In this document: piece by piece, positions 8,401 to 17,303 of the stretch
Numbering within the stretch: position 1 is the first letter of the stretch
How the letters are laid out: the number at the start of each line of letters is the position of its first letter
DNA from: Putridiphycobacter sp965230195
GTDB lineage: Bacteria > Bacteroidota > Bacteroidia > Flavobacteriales_D > Crocinitomicaceae
DNA: 64,000 nucleotides
Assembly: GCA_965230195.1 (NCBI GenBank)
Contig: OZ245997.1
Location: forward strand, 4,960,001-5,024,000
Direction of reading: 5' to 3'
Translations under genes and position numbers: made by a program
Notes under the pieces: generated by a model
The model's input: only the letters and a program-made list of their open reading frames with translations
What the model was told of the DNA's origin: nothing
Databases searched by the model: none

Positions 8401-9432
8401 ATGCGCAAAGAAATTATATCACCTTTTAAAAGTTGGTGGGAATTCCTCCTGGCAAACCTGTTATTGGGCTTTGTATGTTCCTTCTTTTTTATCAATAATT
8501 ATTCAGTGATGAATATTCTGATTGGTGGATTTTGGGGAATGTGTATTTCACTGACCCAATGGTTGGGACATGCCTATCTCCAGATCAAAATTGAACAAAA
8601 ATACAGCTGGTTGGAATACCCTGGAAGGCGAGTTGTACTGACATTTCTCTCAATTTTATTTTACTCGGTATTTGCCTATCTGACAGTTCAAAGTCTAATG
8701 AATTTGATTTTCTTCAATCATATTCCAAAATACCTTTACACTGTAAATATCTATTGGGGAATCCCCATCTTAATTTCATTATTTATCTCGGTTGTTGCAG
8801 GTGCTATTGGTTTTTTTATCAGTTGGCAGAAATCTGTTTTCAAACAGGAGCAACTAAAGAATGAGGTTTTAAACTATAAATACGAAGCTTTAAAAAATCA
8901 AATCAATCCTCATTTTATGTTTAACAGCTTAAATGTTTTGAGTGATCTGGTTTATGACGACCAAAAATTAGCGATCAAATTTATTCATCAATTTAGTGAT
9001 ATCTATCGATATGTACTGGAAAACAGAGAACGCGAACTGGTATCGCTTGAAGAAGAATTAGAATTCATCAAAAAGTTTATTTTTCTGTTAAAAATAAGGT
9101 TTGACCAAAAACTGGAAGTGGAAATTGATGTACCCTTTAACAAGGACGAGTTGATTGTACCTCTGGCATTACAGTTATTAATTGAAAACGCCGTAAAACA
9201 TAACGAAATTTCAAGTCAAAACAAACTGACCATCACTATAAAAAAGGATGCTGAAAAAATTGTAATTTCTAATCCTATCCAACTTAAGAATAATCCTGAA
9301 AACTCAAAAAAAATTGGATTAAAAAACCTGGAACAACAATATCAATATTTTACGGATATGCCTGTAAAATGGTCTGGCAATAATGGCCTTTTTAAAATCG
9401 AAATACCTGTTTTAAAGCAATTGGCAGAATGA
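8401..9432 (+). CDS. LytS-type sensor histidine kinase (His_kinase family)
   Basis: The 343-residue protein has four predicted membrane helices (about 15-32, 37-58, 77-98, 119-141) and then a coiled linker. The His_kinase signature LKNQINPHFMFNSLNVLSDL follows, with phosphoacceptor His171. The ATPase part carries LALQLLIENAVKHN (N box) and a short C-terminal GLKNLEQQYQ motif. There is no large extracellular sensor domain, so the signal is probably sensed in the membrane or through a partner. Its ATGA overlap with the hydrolase at 9429 and the regulator at 10372 define one operon; the regulator is its likely phosphorylation partner. Confidence 0.88.
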   Translation: MRKEIISPFKSWWEFLLANLLLGFVCSFFFINNYSVMNILIGGFWGMCISLTQWLGHAYLQIKIEQKYSWLEYPGRRVVLTFLSILFYSVFAYLTVQSLMNLIFFNHIPKYLYTVNIYWGIPILISLFISVVAGAIGFFISWQKSVFKQEQLKNEVLNYKYEALKNQINPHFMFNSLNVLSDLVYDDQKLAIKFIHQFSDIYRYVLENRERELVSLEEELEFIKKFIFLLKIRFDQKLEVEIDVPFNKDELIVPLALQLLIENAVKHNEISSQNKLTITIKKDAEKIVISNPIQLKNNPENSKKIGLKNLEQQYQYFTDMPVKWSGNNGLFKIEIPVLKQLAE

Positions 9433-10370
9433 AAAAACGCAAATGGAAAAAGCTCAGATTCCTGGCGATACTAATTGTTTTATTAATTACCATTAAACTA
9501 TATCTGGAAATTTCTGCGAATATGTATGAAAACAATATCACATTAACCCAAAATGAAGTAGATTACGCCTCTCATGTAGAGCACAAGCAACTAAATGAAG
9601 ATGGTTATGATATTCATTATTTTACTGCCGGAACCAGAGGTAAAGATTTAGTTATCTTCCTACACCCTGCATTTTCTGACCATCATGCATTTGACCAACA
9701 AATTGCTCACTTTTCAAAATCATACTATGTTATTACAATTGACTTAATCGGGCATGGTTTATCCAAGCAAAAAAAATCAGCCGATAAAATAGATTGTTCA
9801 GAAAAACACATCAACTCAATATTATTAACAGAGGGCTACCAATCAGCTCATATTGTTGGCGTTTCTATGGGGTCGTTGATTGGACAATATTTTGCGCTAA
9901 AACACCCTGAAAAGGTTAAAAGTTTAACCGTTCTGGGAGGGTATTCCATTCATGAAAATAATTCCGAAGTAAAAAAAGCACAGCGTAACTCCAACCTGGG
10001 ACTAATTTTAAGGGCATTATTCTCAATTAAATCATTCCGGCAGAAAACGGCAGAAATCAGTACCCACACACCACAAGGCAAACTTAATTTCTTTAAGTCT
10101 TCTGCTTTATTTTCCCGAAAATCTTTTATGGTCATGCAAGGACTCGACCACATCATTATGGAAAGGGAACTTCCCAAAAAAAATTTTAACACATTGATAC
10201 TTACTGCTGAACATGACATTGATTTAGCTAAAAAAATGGCACTCTCATGGCACAGTCAAACTGAAAACAGTGATTATCATCAATTTAAAAATGCCGGGCA
10301 CTGTGCCAATATGGATGTTCCGGATGAGTTTAATACCTTAGTGGAAGGATTTATTCAAAACAACAATTAA
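9429..10370 (+). CDS. Membrane-anchored alpha/beta hydrolase inside a two-component operon
   Basis: This 313-residue protein has a basic N-terminus and one membrane segment (about 11-27), then an alpha/beta-hydrolase core facing the periplasm. The oxyanion-loop motif is FLHPAF (77-82), the nucleophile elbow GVSMGS places Ser146, and TAEHDID (Asp263 or Asp265) and GHCANMD (His291) complete a full catalytic triad. It could hydrolyse an ester, lactone or amide; the sequence does not say which. Its start overlaps the kinase stop by 4 nt and the LytTR gene starts 1 nt after its stop. Translational coupling with both signalling genes is therefore likely, and a role in making or removing the sensed molecule is an attractive inference. 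Confidence 0.82.
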   Translation: MKKRKWKKLRFLAILIVLLITIKLYLEISANMYENNITLTQNEVDYASHVEHKQLNEDGYDIHYFTAGTRGKDLVIFLHPAFSDHHAFDQQIAHFSKSYYVITIDLIGHGLSKQKKSADKIDCSEKHINSILLTEGYQSAHIVGVSMGSLIGQYFALKHPEKVKSLTVLGGYSIHENNSEVKKAQRNSNLGLILRALFSIKSFRQKTAEISTHTPQGKLNFFKSSALFSRKSFMVMQGLDHIIMERELPKKNFNTLILTAEHDIDLAKKMALSWHSQTENSDYHQFKNAGHCANMDVPDEFNTLVEGFIQNNN

Positions 10371-10371
10371 T

Positions 10372-11121
10372 ATGAATGTACTGATTATTGAAGATGAAAA
10401 CAGAGCCGCAAACCGTCTTAAGATGTTGCTTTTGGAAATTGATCCTGAAATCAACATTATAGATATTATTGATACTGTAAAAGGAAGTATAGACTTTTTG
10501 GAAAATCATTCTGTTGACCTAATTTTTTCGGATATCCAGTTAGCAGATGGTATTAGTACCGATATTTTCAGAACAGTAGAAGCTAATTGTCCAATAATAT
10601 TTACAACAGCCTATAATCAATATGCCATTGAAGCATTCAATACTAATGGTATAGATTATATTTTAAAACCTATAGAAAAAGAACGCTTGTCACAGGCTAT
10701 TCATAAATTTAAAAACCTGAGTCAAAACGCCGAATTGAATATACGAAGGATAGCAAACCTCATTAAACAATCAGATCAACCCTTTAAAAAAAGATTTATG
10801 ATTAAGGTGGGGGAAAAAATAAAGCTGATTCCGGTTGAAGATATCAATGCCTTTTACAGTATGAATAAAGGCACTTATTTACTTACTAATGCCGGTCGAA
10901 ATTATGTCATTGACTTTAGCCTTGAAGAATTGTCATTCAAATTGAATCCCCAACTTTTTTTTAAAATAAACCGAAAGGTTATTGTTGCATTTCCAGCTAT
11001 ACAAGAAATTATTGCACACTCCAACAGTCGTTTAAAATTAGTTGTCCCCCATTTAGATTTAGACGAGATTATTGTAGCCAGAGAACGTGTCAACGAATTT
11101 AAACAATGGCTTGATCAGTAA
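10372..11121 (+). CDS. LytTR-family response regulator
   Basis: The 249-residue protein consists of a receiver domain (residues 1-115) and a LytTR DNA-binding domain (about 140-245). The receiver is intact: acidic pair Glu7/Asp8, phosphoacceptor Asp54 in IFSDIQLADG, Thr79 and Lys99 in YILKPIE. The LytTR part shows MIKVGEKIKLIPVEDI and FFKINRKVIVAFPAI. It lies 1 nt after the hydrolase gene and is the last gene of the cluster. The 21-bp-phased repeats at 5017 and 7269 are its probable operators, so phosphorylation by the kinase at 8401 would control the receptor and DUF2141 genes. Confidence 0.9.
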   Translation: MNVLIIEDENRAANRLKMLLLEIDPEINIIDIIDTVKGSIDFLENHSVDLIFSDIQLADGISTDIFRTVEANCPIIFTTAYNQYAIEAFNTNGIDYILKPIEKERLSQAIHKFKNLSQNAELNIRRIANLIKQSDQPFKKRFMIKVGEKIKLIPVEDINAFYSMNKGTYLLTNAGRNYVIDFSLEELSFKLNPQLFFKINRKVIVAFPAIQEIIAHSNSRLKLVVPHLDLDEIIVARERVNEFKQWLDQ

Positions 11122-11320
11122 TTGAATATTGTATATATATGAATTAGTAAATAAACCTCTTATTTTCGATATACTTCGACCTAATTCTATATTTAGTTCA
11201 ACCAAATCTCGACTCCGCTCGATTTGCATAAATAGCATAGGCTATTTTTACTTAATTAAGTAACTCAAACTGACAGTGGTTTTCATATACCAAGCTAAGG
11301 TTATTAAAAATAAGATCCAG

Positions 11321-12154
11321 TTAATTTAATCTGATTCCCTTTTCTTCAATGGTGATAATACGTGCTTTATATAAAGCGCCAATTGCTTTTTTAAATGATT
11401 TTTTGCTGATCCCGAATACATGTTTTATGGTTTCGGGAGACGACTTATCATTAACCTCCATATAACCAGACTGGCTTTTAATTTTTTCGAGAATCGTCCT
11501 GGACACACCATCAATATTTTCGTACCCTGACTTTTGCAAAGCCACATCAATTTTATCGTCTTCCCTGACCAACTTTACAAAGCCTGGTAAATAATCGCCA
11601 CGTTGGATTGGCTGAAAAACTTCATTTTCATATAACAATCCCCAAAACTCATTATTGATGATAACCTTATAACCCAAATCAGTCTTTGAATGTACCATTA
11701 ATCCTACTTCCTGGTTCACTTCAAATTCAGGTGGTGTATTATCTAAAAACCGATCCAGTTTTGAAGAAGCTACAATCCGCTCAGTAAAATCATCAAGGTA
11801 AATTTTTACCAAACATTTATCTCCAACCGATAAATCGTTTTTTTGCTCTCTGAAAGGCAATAACAGATCCTTTGGTAATCCCCAATCTAAAAAAGCACCT
11901 ACCTTTGTCACATCAACCACCTCCAGCAATGCAAAATCATCCACCATTGCATTCGGAAAATCAGTTGTTGCAATAATGCGGTCTTCCGAATCCAAATAGA
12001 TAAATACATCTACAAATTCATCTACAATACAATCAGGAGTAATGTACCTTGCAGGTAACAAAATCTCTCCAAAATCTTCTCCACCGTCCAAATACATTCC
12101 AAATTCAACCTCTTTGACAATTTGTAAATGATTTACCTTTCCTATTTCTACCAT
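11321..12154 (-). CDS. cvfB: CvfB-like S1-domain RNA-binding protein
   Basis: The 277-residue protein has the layout of the CvfB/YitL family: consecutive S1-like OB domains (MVEIGKVNHLQI at the N-terminus, then VTKVGAFLDWGLPKDLLLPF at about 79-98, and a third around residues 150-215) and a C-terminal winged helix (IKHVFGISKKSFKKAIGALY, 243-262). Staphylococcal CvfB affects virulence and RNA metabolism; the role in Bacteroidota is not established. The protein is cytoplasmic. It is divergent from the T9SS gene at 12342 and has no operon partner. The 199 nt beyond its 3' end contain a TCGACTCCGCTCGA inverted repeat near 11214 and no gene. Confidence 0.85.
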   Translation of the reverse strand: MVEIGKVNHLQIVKEVEFGMYLDGGEDFGEILLPARYITPDCIVDEFVDVFIYLDSEDRIIATTDFPNAMVDDFALLEVVDVTKVGAFLDWGLPKDLLLPFREQKNDLSVGDKCLVKIYLDDFTERIVASSKLDRFLDNTPPEFEVNQEVGLMVHSKTDLGYKVIINNEFWGLLYENEVFQPIQRGDYLPGFVKLVREDDKIDVALQKSGYENIDGVSRTILEKIKSQSGYMEVNDKSSPETIKHVFGISKKSFKKAIGALYKARIITIEEKGIRLN

Positions 12155-12341
12155 ACTGCAAATATAGTATTAGAATTTTTGAAAGGTAGTGAATATCGAT
12201 TTAAATCACACCTTGTCACTTTTTTCTGCAATTATTGGATTGCTAAAAACACCTTAGACCTGTATAAAATCATTTCAATCTCAGATAATACTTTAATATT
12301 CAACCTTTGTTTTTTGCTAGGTTTGCCCTAAACCTATCACT

Positions 12342-13913
12342 ATGAACTTAAAAATACTAATGCTAACTATTTTGATTTCAGCACTAAATCACTCATTTAG
12401 TCAAACCGTTGGAATTTTGGATCATAATAACGTAAAAACTTATGCAGATACAAGAGGCATCTTTTTTACCAATACAACAACCAACCAAGCAGGGTACAAT
12501 GTTCCTAAAGCATCTGAATCAAACACATTGTATGGTAGTGCGTTTTGGTTTGGTGGAACAGACCTTAATAGTCAATTGCACCTGGCAGCAGTGCGATATT
12601 CTGATGATGGTTCTGATTTCTTTACCGGACCAATAGCAAATGACTACACCTTGGCCTCATACATTAACATGTACAATACAATATGGACAGTAGGCGAAAC
12701 AGAAATCACTCAACATCAAAGCAACTATAACACACCCGGGTACATTATTCCAAACAGTATTTTAGATTGGCCGGGTAATGGAAATACTGCCAATGGAGAA
12801 GCCGCAGATTTAGCCCCATACATTGATGCTAATCATAACAATATTTACGACCCTGTTAATGGAGATTACCCTGATATCAGGGGTAATAAAGCATCCTTTT
12901 TTATTATTAATGATGCCGCTGGTCCGCATTTAAATTCTGGCGGTGCAAACCTTGGAATTGAAATTCATTTTATGATTTATCAATATACTTCGAATGACTA
13001 CCTGGATAACAGTACATTTATTAATGTAAAGGTCTTTAACCGATCAAACAACGCTTATTCCGACTTCACTACTGCTTGCTTCGCTGATTTCGATATTGGC
13101 AGATCAGGAGACGATTTTATAGGCTCTGCCCCAAACAAAGATATGATTTATGGGTATAATGGTGATAATAATGATAATGGTCCCGGTGGTGGCGTGGCGT
13201 ATGGTATTGACCCTCCTGCTTCGGGGATAAAAATGCTTAACCACACTATGGATGTGGCAGGTTATTACAATAACGCAGGTGGCATAACGGGAGATCCGAC
13301 AGTGGCCGGCCAATACTGGGGTTATATGAATGGTTTTTGGGGAAGTTCAGGGAATCATTTTACCAGTGGAGGCACCGGTTTTGGAGGAAATAATAACACA
13401 AATTACATATACCCTGATAATCCAAATAACCCTAATGGCTGGAGTGAGATAACAGAACAAAATCCACCAGGAGACAGACGGGTATTTATGTCCTCCAATT
13501 ATGGTACATTTAGTCCGGGAGAAATTATTTGTTATGATTATGTTGTGCTTTACTCCCGCATTGGAGATTATCTTCAAAATGTAGACCTTCTATATGACCT
13601 TGCTGATAGTGTTCAAACCTTTTTTGATGATCAAAATTATACTAATTGCTACCCTGGTTTCGTATCAAATGGAAAGCAGGAGATTGACCATTCAATAAAA
13701 ATATACCCTAACCCAGCAACCTCATTAATAAATATTGAGTTAGAAGGTACATTTGATGTGGAAATCTTCAGCTTATCAGGGCAAAAAGTATTAACCAGGC
13801 AAAATCTAAATGCGAGCCAGCCATTAAATTTCGATTTATCGGATGGCATATACCTCATTAAAGTAAACCAGGGAGATCAGATTCACACTAAAAAGTTAAT
13901 TATAAAAAAATAA
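12342..13913 (+). CDS. T9SS-secreted surface protein, paralogue A
   Basis: This 523-residue protein has a signal peptide (cleavage near SFSQ, residue 21), a long beta-rich ectodomain with Gly/Asn-rich loops, and a type A T9SS sorting domain (IKIYPNPATSLINIEL ... KKLIIKK). The ectodomain begins with ILDHNNVKTYADTRGIFF and contains SAFWFGG, YIDANHNNIYDPVNGDYPDI (a calcium-binding-like Asp/Asn loop) and IHFMIYQYTSNDYLDNSTFI. Those segments recur in the gene at 14236, so the two arose by tandem duplication. No enzymatic motif is recognised; a structural or adhesive surface role is possible. A TAGGTTTG -7-like element sits at 12318-12325, without a good -33. Confidence 0.75.
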   Translation: MNLKILMLTILISALNHSFSQTVGILDHNNVKTYADTRGIFFTNTTTNQAGYNVPKASESNTLYGSAFWFGGTDLNSQLHLAAVRYSDDGSDFFTGPIANDYTLASYINMYNTIWTVGETEITQHQSNYNTPGYIIPNSILDWPGNGNTANGEAADLAPYIDANHNNIYDPVNGDYPDIRGNKASFFIINDAAGPHLNSGGANLGIEIHFMIYQYTSNDYLDNSTFINVKVFNRSNNAYSDFTTACFADFDIGRSGDDFIGSAPNKDMIYGYNGDNNDNGPGGGVAYGIDPPASGIKMLNHTMDVAGYYNNAGGITGDPTVAGQYWGYMNGFWGSSGNHFTSGGTGFGGNNNTNYIYPDNPNNPNGWSEITEQNPPGDRRVFMSSNYGTFSPGEIICYDYVVLYSRIGDYLQNVDLLYDLADSVQTFFDDQNYTNCYPGFVSNGKQEIDHSIKIYPNPATSLINIELEGTFDVEIFSLSGQKVLTRQNLNASQPLNFDLSDGIYLIKVNQGDQIHTKKLIIKK

Positions 13914-14235
13914 TGTAATACTTAATTTATGATATCCCCAAAACACAAACTATATCACTATCCCGCTTTAGTTTTTGAAGTTGGCTTTTATTTCAACCGT
14001 TTAGTTGATTTATATAGACCTGTTGATGGTGTACAGTTAGTTTACAGTAAGCGTTCGGTTTTTTCATATGAGATGTTGATGTTAGCACTTGATACTTTTT
14101 CATATAATATAAATCAGCGAAAACTTTCCGAAGCCAGCAGATGGGTGTAATAAATGGAAAGTCATTACAAAATTTAGCTGTATGCCGTCACTGGTTATAA
14201 ATTAATGTATATTAGAAAAACAAAAACCTCGAAAT
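13914..14235 (+). other. Spacer between the T9SS paralogues, with a doubtful 73-codon frame
   Basis: This 322-nt region contains an open frame at 13929-14150 (73 codons, ATG start, 15 nt after the upstream stop). It shows no signal peptide, known motif or clear coding bias, so I do not call it a gene. No terminator-grade hairpin or consensus promoter was found. Confidence 0.4.
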
Positions 14236-15828
14236 ATGAACAAAAAACTCTACCTATCTCTTCTTTCACTTACAATGGTTTACAATGGAATAGGCCAGGT
14301 TCAATCCACTCTGGATCACAATAATGTTGATGCCCTTGTTAATACCAATGGTATATTATTTAATGATGCCAATTCCGGCACCACCGGTTATGAAATTCCA
14401 AAAAACTCTGGCAATCATGCACTTTTTTCAAGTGCTTTTTGGTTTGGAGGCAGTGACGTTAACGGAGGACTCAAGATTTGTGCACAAAAATATGCCAATG
14501 ATGACGACCTTTCAACCGGTCCGCTATCCACCTTTGGTGGAGGAGATAACAATGGTATCCCTTATGGTGATGCAGAAATTATTGCTTCTCAAATAGCAGC
14601 ATATGATAGAATATGGACTGTCAGTCAAGCAGAAATTCAATCTCATATTCAAAACTATAATATTTCCGGATATGTCATGCCAGACGATATTCTGGAATGG
14701 CCTGCACATGGTGACACTACATTAGGTCAGGCTTTTTACCTTGCTCCTTTTATTGATTCCAATAATGATGGTGTTTATGTTCCTCAGGATGGCGACTACC
14801 CCAATATAAGAGGAGATAAAGCATCTTATATGATTTTAAACGACAAGGGAAATATTCACTCTTCAGGAGGCAATCCCATTGGACTGGAACTACATTTCAT
14901 GATTTATCAATATACATCAGACGATTTCTTAGACAATACGACTTTTGTTAATATGAGAATGATTAACCGTGGTACTCAAACCATTTTTGACTTTAAGATT
15001 GGTAACTATACAGATCCTTCAATTGGAGATCCCGGTGACGATCACGTTGGATGTAAACCAAGTCAAAATTTGATGTATGCTTACAATGCAGATAATGACG
15101 ATTCTGACTATGGTCTCAACCCACCGGCTTTTGGTGTGCTTTCATTAAATAACAGTATAGAAACCTCTGGTTATACCAGTAGTCTAAATCAATTTTCTGC
15201 TCAACCACAAACAGCAGCAGAATACTGGGGATACCTAAATGGTCAATGGGGTTCTTCAACTATTCAGTTTACCGAAGGCGGCAATGGTCTTGGCGGAATG
15301 ATAACAACTAACTTCATATACCCTGACACCCCTACTGACCCCAACGGCTGGAGTGAAGTTACTGAAGGCAATAACGGAGGTGACAAACAAATGTTCTTCG
15401 TCCATTCAGAGGATATGTTTAGCCCTGGAGAACAGGTTTGTTATGATTTTGCTTATGTTTATTCCAGAGCAGGTGATCACCTGCAAAATGTTGACAGTCT
15501 TTTTGTGACTGCAGATAGTGTTCAGAATTTTTACGATAATCAAATCTACAATGATTATTGTGCATATACACCTGTATTGAGCGTTGATGAATCAGAATTT
15601 GAATCGATATTAAATATTTATCCGAACCCGGCAAGAAGTACAGTAACTGTTGAAGTTAATGGAAACTTTGATTTAGAGCTGTTCAATGTAAGTGGACAGA
15701 GCATTTTATCACGGGCAAATCTAAATTCCGGTATTGTAATAAATACTGACCTTCCTCAGGGACTTTATATTGTCAAGGTAACACAAAATAAACGCACTTA
15801 TACCAGTAAGTTAATCATAGAAAAATAA
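14236..15828 (+). CDS. T9SS-secreted surface protein, paralogue B
   Basis: This 530-residue protein is the tandem paralogue of the one at 12342. It has a signal peptide (residues 1-20, ending YNGIGQ), then STLDHNNVDALVNTNGILF, SSAFWFGGSD, FIDSNNDGVYVPQDGDYPNI and LHFMIYQYTSDDFLDNTTFV at matching positions, and the same C-terminal sorting domain (LNIYPNPARSTVTVEV ... KLIIEK). Differences cluster in loops, including an extra Gly-rich stretch near residue 95 that is absent from paralogue A. Both should reach the cell surface through the type IX system. Their function is not recognised. A strong terminator follows at 15849. Confidence 0.75.
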   Translation: MNKKLYLSLLSLTMVYNGIGQVQSTLDHNNVDALVNTNGILFNDANSGTTGYEIPKNSGNHALFSSAFWFGGSDVNGGLKICAQKYANDDDLSTGPLSTFGGGDNNGIPYGDAEIIASQIAAYDRIWTVSQAEIQSHIQNYNISGYVMPDDILEWPAHGDTTLGQAFYLAPFIDSNNDGVYVPQDGDYPNIRGDKASYMILNDKGNIHSSGGNPIGLELHFMIYQYTSDDFLDNTTFVNMRMINRGTQTIFDFKIGNYTDPSIGDPGDDHVGCKPSQNLMYAYNADNDDSDYGLNPPAFGVLSLNNSIETSGYTSSLNQFSAQPQTAAEYWGYLNGQWGSSTIQFTEGGNGLGGMITTNFIYPDTPTDPNGWSEVTEGNNGGDKQMFFVHSEDMFSPGEQVCYDFAYVYSRAGDHLQNVDSLFVTADSVQNFYDNQIYNDYCAYTPVLSVDESEFESILNIYPNPARSTVTVEVNGNFDLELFNVSGQSILSRANLNSGIVINTDLPQGLYIVKVTQNKRTYTSKLIIEK

Positions 15829-15848
15829 GTAGTAAATTTTCTAAAAAG

Positions 15849-15876
15849 AAAAGGCGCCTTTTGAGGCGCCTTTTTT
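15849..15876. terminator. Bidirectional intrinsic terminator
   Basis: A perfect 10-bp stem (AAAAGGCGCC with GGCGCCTTTT, loop TTTTGA) is followed by T residues on the plus strand and preceded by A residues. It can end both the T9SS gene upstream and the small minus-strand gene at 15897. Confidence 0.88.
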
Positions 15877-15896
15877 AAATCTAATACGTTAAATAT

Positions 15897-16070
15897 TTAT
15901 ACAGTTACCAACTGTGCTTTTGGATATAATGACATCCACTTTTGCAGTTGCTCTTCCGTTTTTAAAGTAATTGTTGTTTTACTATCTAATTTAAGTTTAA
16001 ATTTTGGAGTAGAATTTTTAATTTCATTTATAATTTTTTCTACTTTTTCTTTTGTCTTTTTACGTGCCAT
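15897..16070 (-). CDS. Small conserved-looking 57-residue basic protein
   Basis: An ATG at 16070-16068 opens a 57-codon frame ending in TAA at 15897. The product starts MARKKTKEKVEKIINEIKNS and continues with FKLKLDSKTTITLKTEEQL to end KAQLVTV. It is lysine-rich and charged, predicted mostly alpha-helical with a short beta segment, and has no signal peptide or membrane segment. Support as a real gene comes from the coding-like composition, an A-rich Bacteroidota-type leader (ACAAACA before ATG), and the strong bidirectional terminator 20 nt after its stop. I do not recognise a function. It lies upstream of nothing on its strand and shares the gap between a T9SS gene and holA. Confidence 0.7.
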   Translation of the reverse strand: MARKKTKEKVEKIINEIKNSTPKFKLKLDSKTTITLKTEEQLQKWMSLYPKAQLVTV

Positions 16071-16188
16071 TGTTTGTAAATTTTCTATGTATTTGTTATT
16101 ATTTACCCTTAAAGTAACTCATAAAGTTTATCTTTTAGTATACAAAAACATAAAATCATTACAAAAATTTAACTTTTTTAACAAATGT

Positions 16189-17196
16189 TTAGTGCAAAAG
16201 TTTAAAGATTAATTCCTTCATTAGCTCAGCATCAGTTCCTCCCGAAGTTCCTACTCCTTTTGCCATCAAATCATAACTGCGAAGAATATTAAAATTTCGG
16301 GAGATAATTTTAGGTGGATGCTTCATTTTTTTTGACAACATCTCTTTTGCCGGATAAGGATGAATTTTGAGAGCAGTAGCAATAGCACGAGGGTCATTTG
16401 TTTTTAAAAAGTGAACCTTAAAAAGTCGTTGGTATAATGTTAAAAGATTAGCAATTATTACGGTTATATGTGCTGCCTTTGGATTTTTATCAAAGTAATT
16501 AATGATTTTTACTGCCTTCTCAAAATCTTTATCTAAAACTGCATTAACCAACTCAAATACATTATAATCTTTACTGATTCCAATATTCTTCTCAATATCT
16601 TTTTCACTGATCTGAGTACCCTCATCTACCAATAAAAATAATTTTTCAAGCTCATTCGACATCCTGGATAAATCATTACCGACAAATTCGCAAATTAGAG
16701 CAACTGCTTTATCCGAAATCTGATGATTATTTTCCACTACAAAATCCCGAACCCATTTTGGTAGTTCATAATCTTTAACACCGGAAGATTCAAAAATTTC
16801 GGCTTTTTTACTGAGTAGTTTATAGATTTTTGATCGCTTATCGAATTTTTTATACTTATAAGCAAAAACAAGGATTGTTGAATCGGAAGGTGAGGTAAAG
16901 TATTGTTCAAATGCTTCCCATTGATTGGCTCTTTTATACTCATGTGCCTCCTTTACTATCACTACCTGTTTTTCAGCCATCATAGGTAATCTGGTTGCTG
17001 TATCAACTACATCAATTGGCTGATTATCTTTAGCATATAAAATCGTTTGATTGAAATCCCGCTCTGATTCCTCCAGAATATTCGCTGAAATATAATCAAC
17101 CAGTTTATCAATATAAAAAGGCTCTTCTCCATGAAAAAAATAAATGGGAGCGTAAACCTTTTTCTTTAAACTGTTTAATATTTCGTTATAAGTCAT
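16189..17196 (-). CDS. holA: DNA polymerase III subunit delta
   Basis: The 335-residue protein matches HolA in length and order. The N-terminal AAA+-like domain begins YAPIYFFHGEEPFYIDKLVD and has no Walker A lysine, as is normal for delta. A linker contains LPKWVRDF; GNDLSRMSNELEKL follows near residue 195; the C-terminal collar domain has LLTLYQRLFKVHFL. Delta opens the beta clamp within the clamp loader. The gene is transcribed away from era and der, 107 nt beyond der. Confidence 0.9.
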   Translation of the reverse strand: MTYNEILNSLKKKVYAPIYFFHGEEPFYIDKLVDYISANILEESERDFNQTILYAKDNQPIDVVDTATRLPMMAEKQVVIVKEAHEYKRANQWEAFEQYFTSPSDSTILVFAYKYKKFDKRSKIYKLLSKKAEIFESSGVKDYELPKWVRDFVVENNHQISDKAVALICEFVGNDLSRMSNELEKLFLLVDEGTQISEKDIEKNIGISKDYNVFELVNAVLDKDFEKAVKIINYFDKNPKAAHITVIIANLLTLYQRLFKVHFLKTNDPRAIATALKIHPYPAKEMLSKKMKHPPKIISRNFNILRSYDLMAKGVGTSGGTDAELMKELIFKLLH

Positions 17197-17303
17197 TCAA
17201 TAAATCGTTTTTGGTCTTTAACAGACAAAAAAGTCAGCGGTCAACTAACAAGGTTATAAATATAATACCTCTCCGTCAGAAAATTTATAATTTTTCTGCT
17301 TTC

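Noticed and set aside
11122..11320. Mobile element or gene remnant after the LytTR gene
   Set aside because: Only a short TCGA-rich inverted repeat (near 11214) is seen; no frame, no terminal repeats or target duplication.
12128..12331. A 67-codon plus-strand frame starting inside the cvfB-like gene
   Set aside because: It starts antisense to the cvfB-like coding region and runs through the promoter region of the T9SS gene; no protein-like features.
13929..14150. A 73-codon frame between the two T9SS paralogues
   Set aside because: It has ATG near the upstream stop, but no coding signature, motif or terminator; most likely chance in AT-rich spacer. Kept only as a note on the region.
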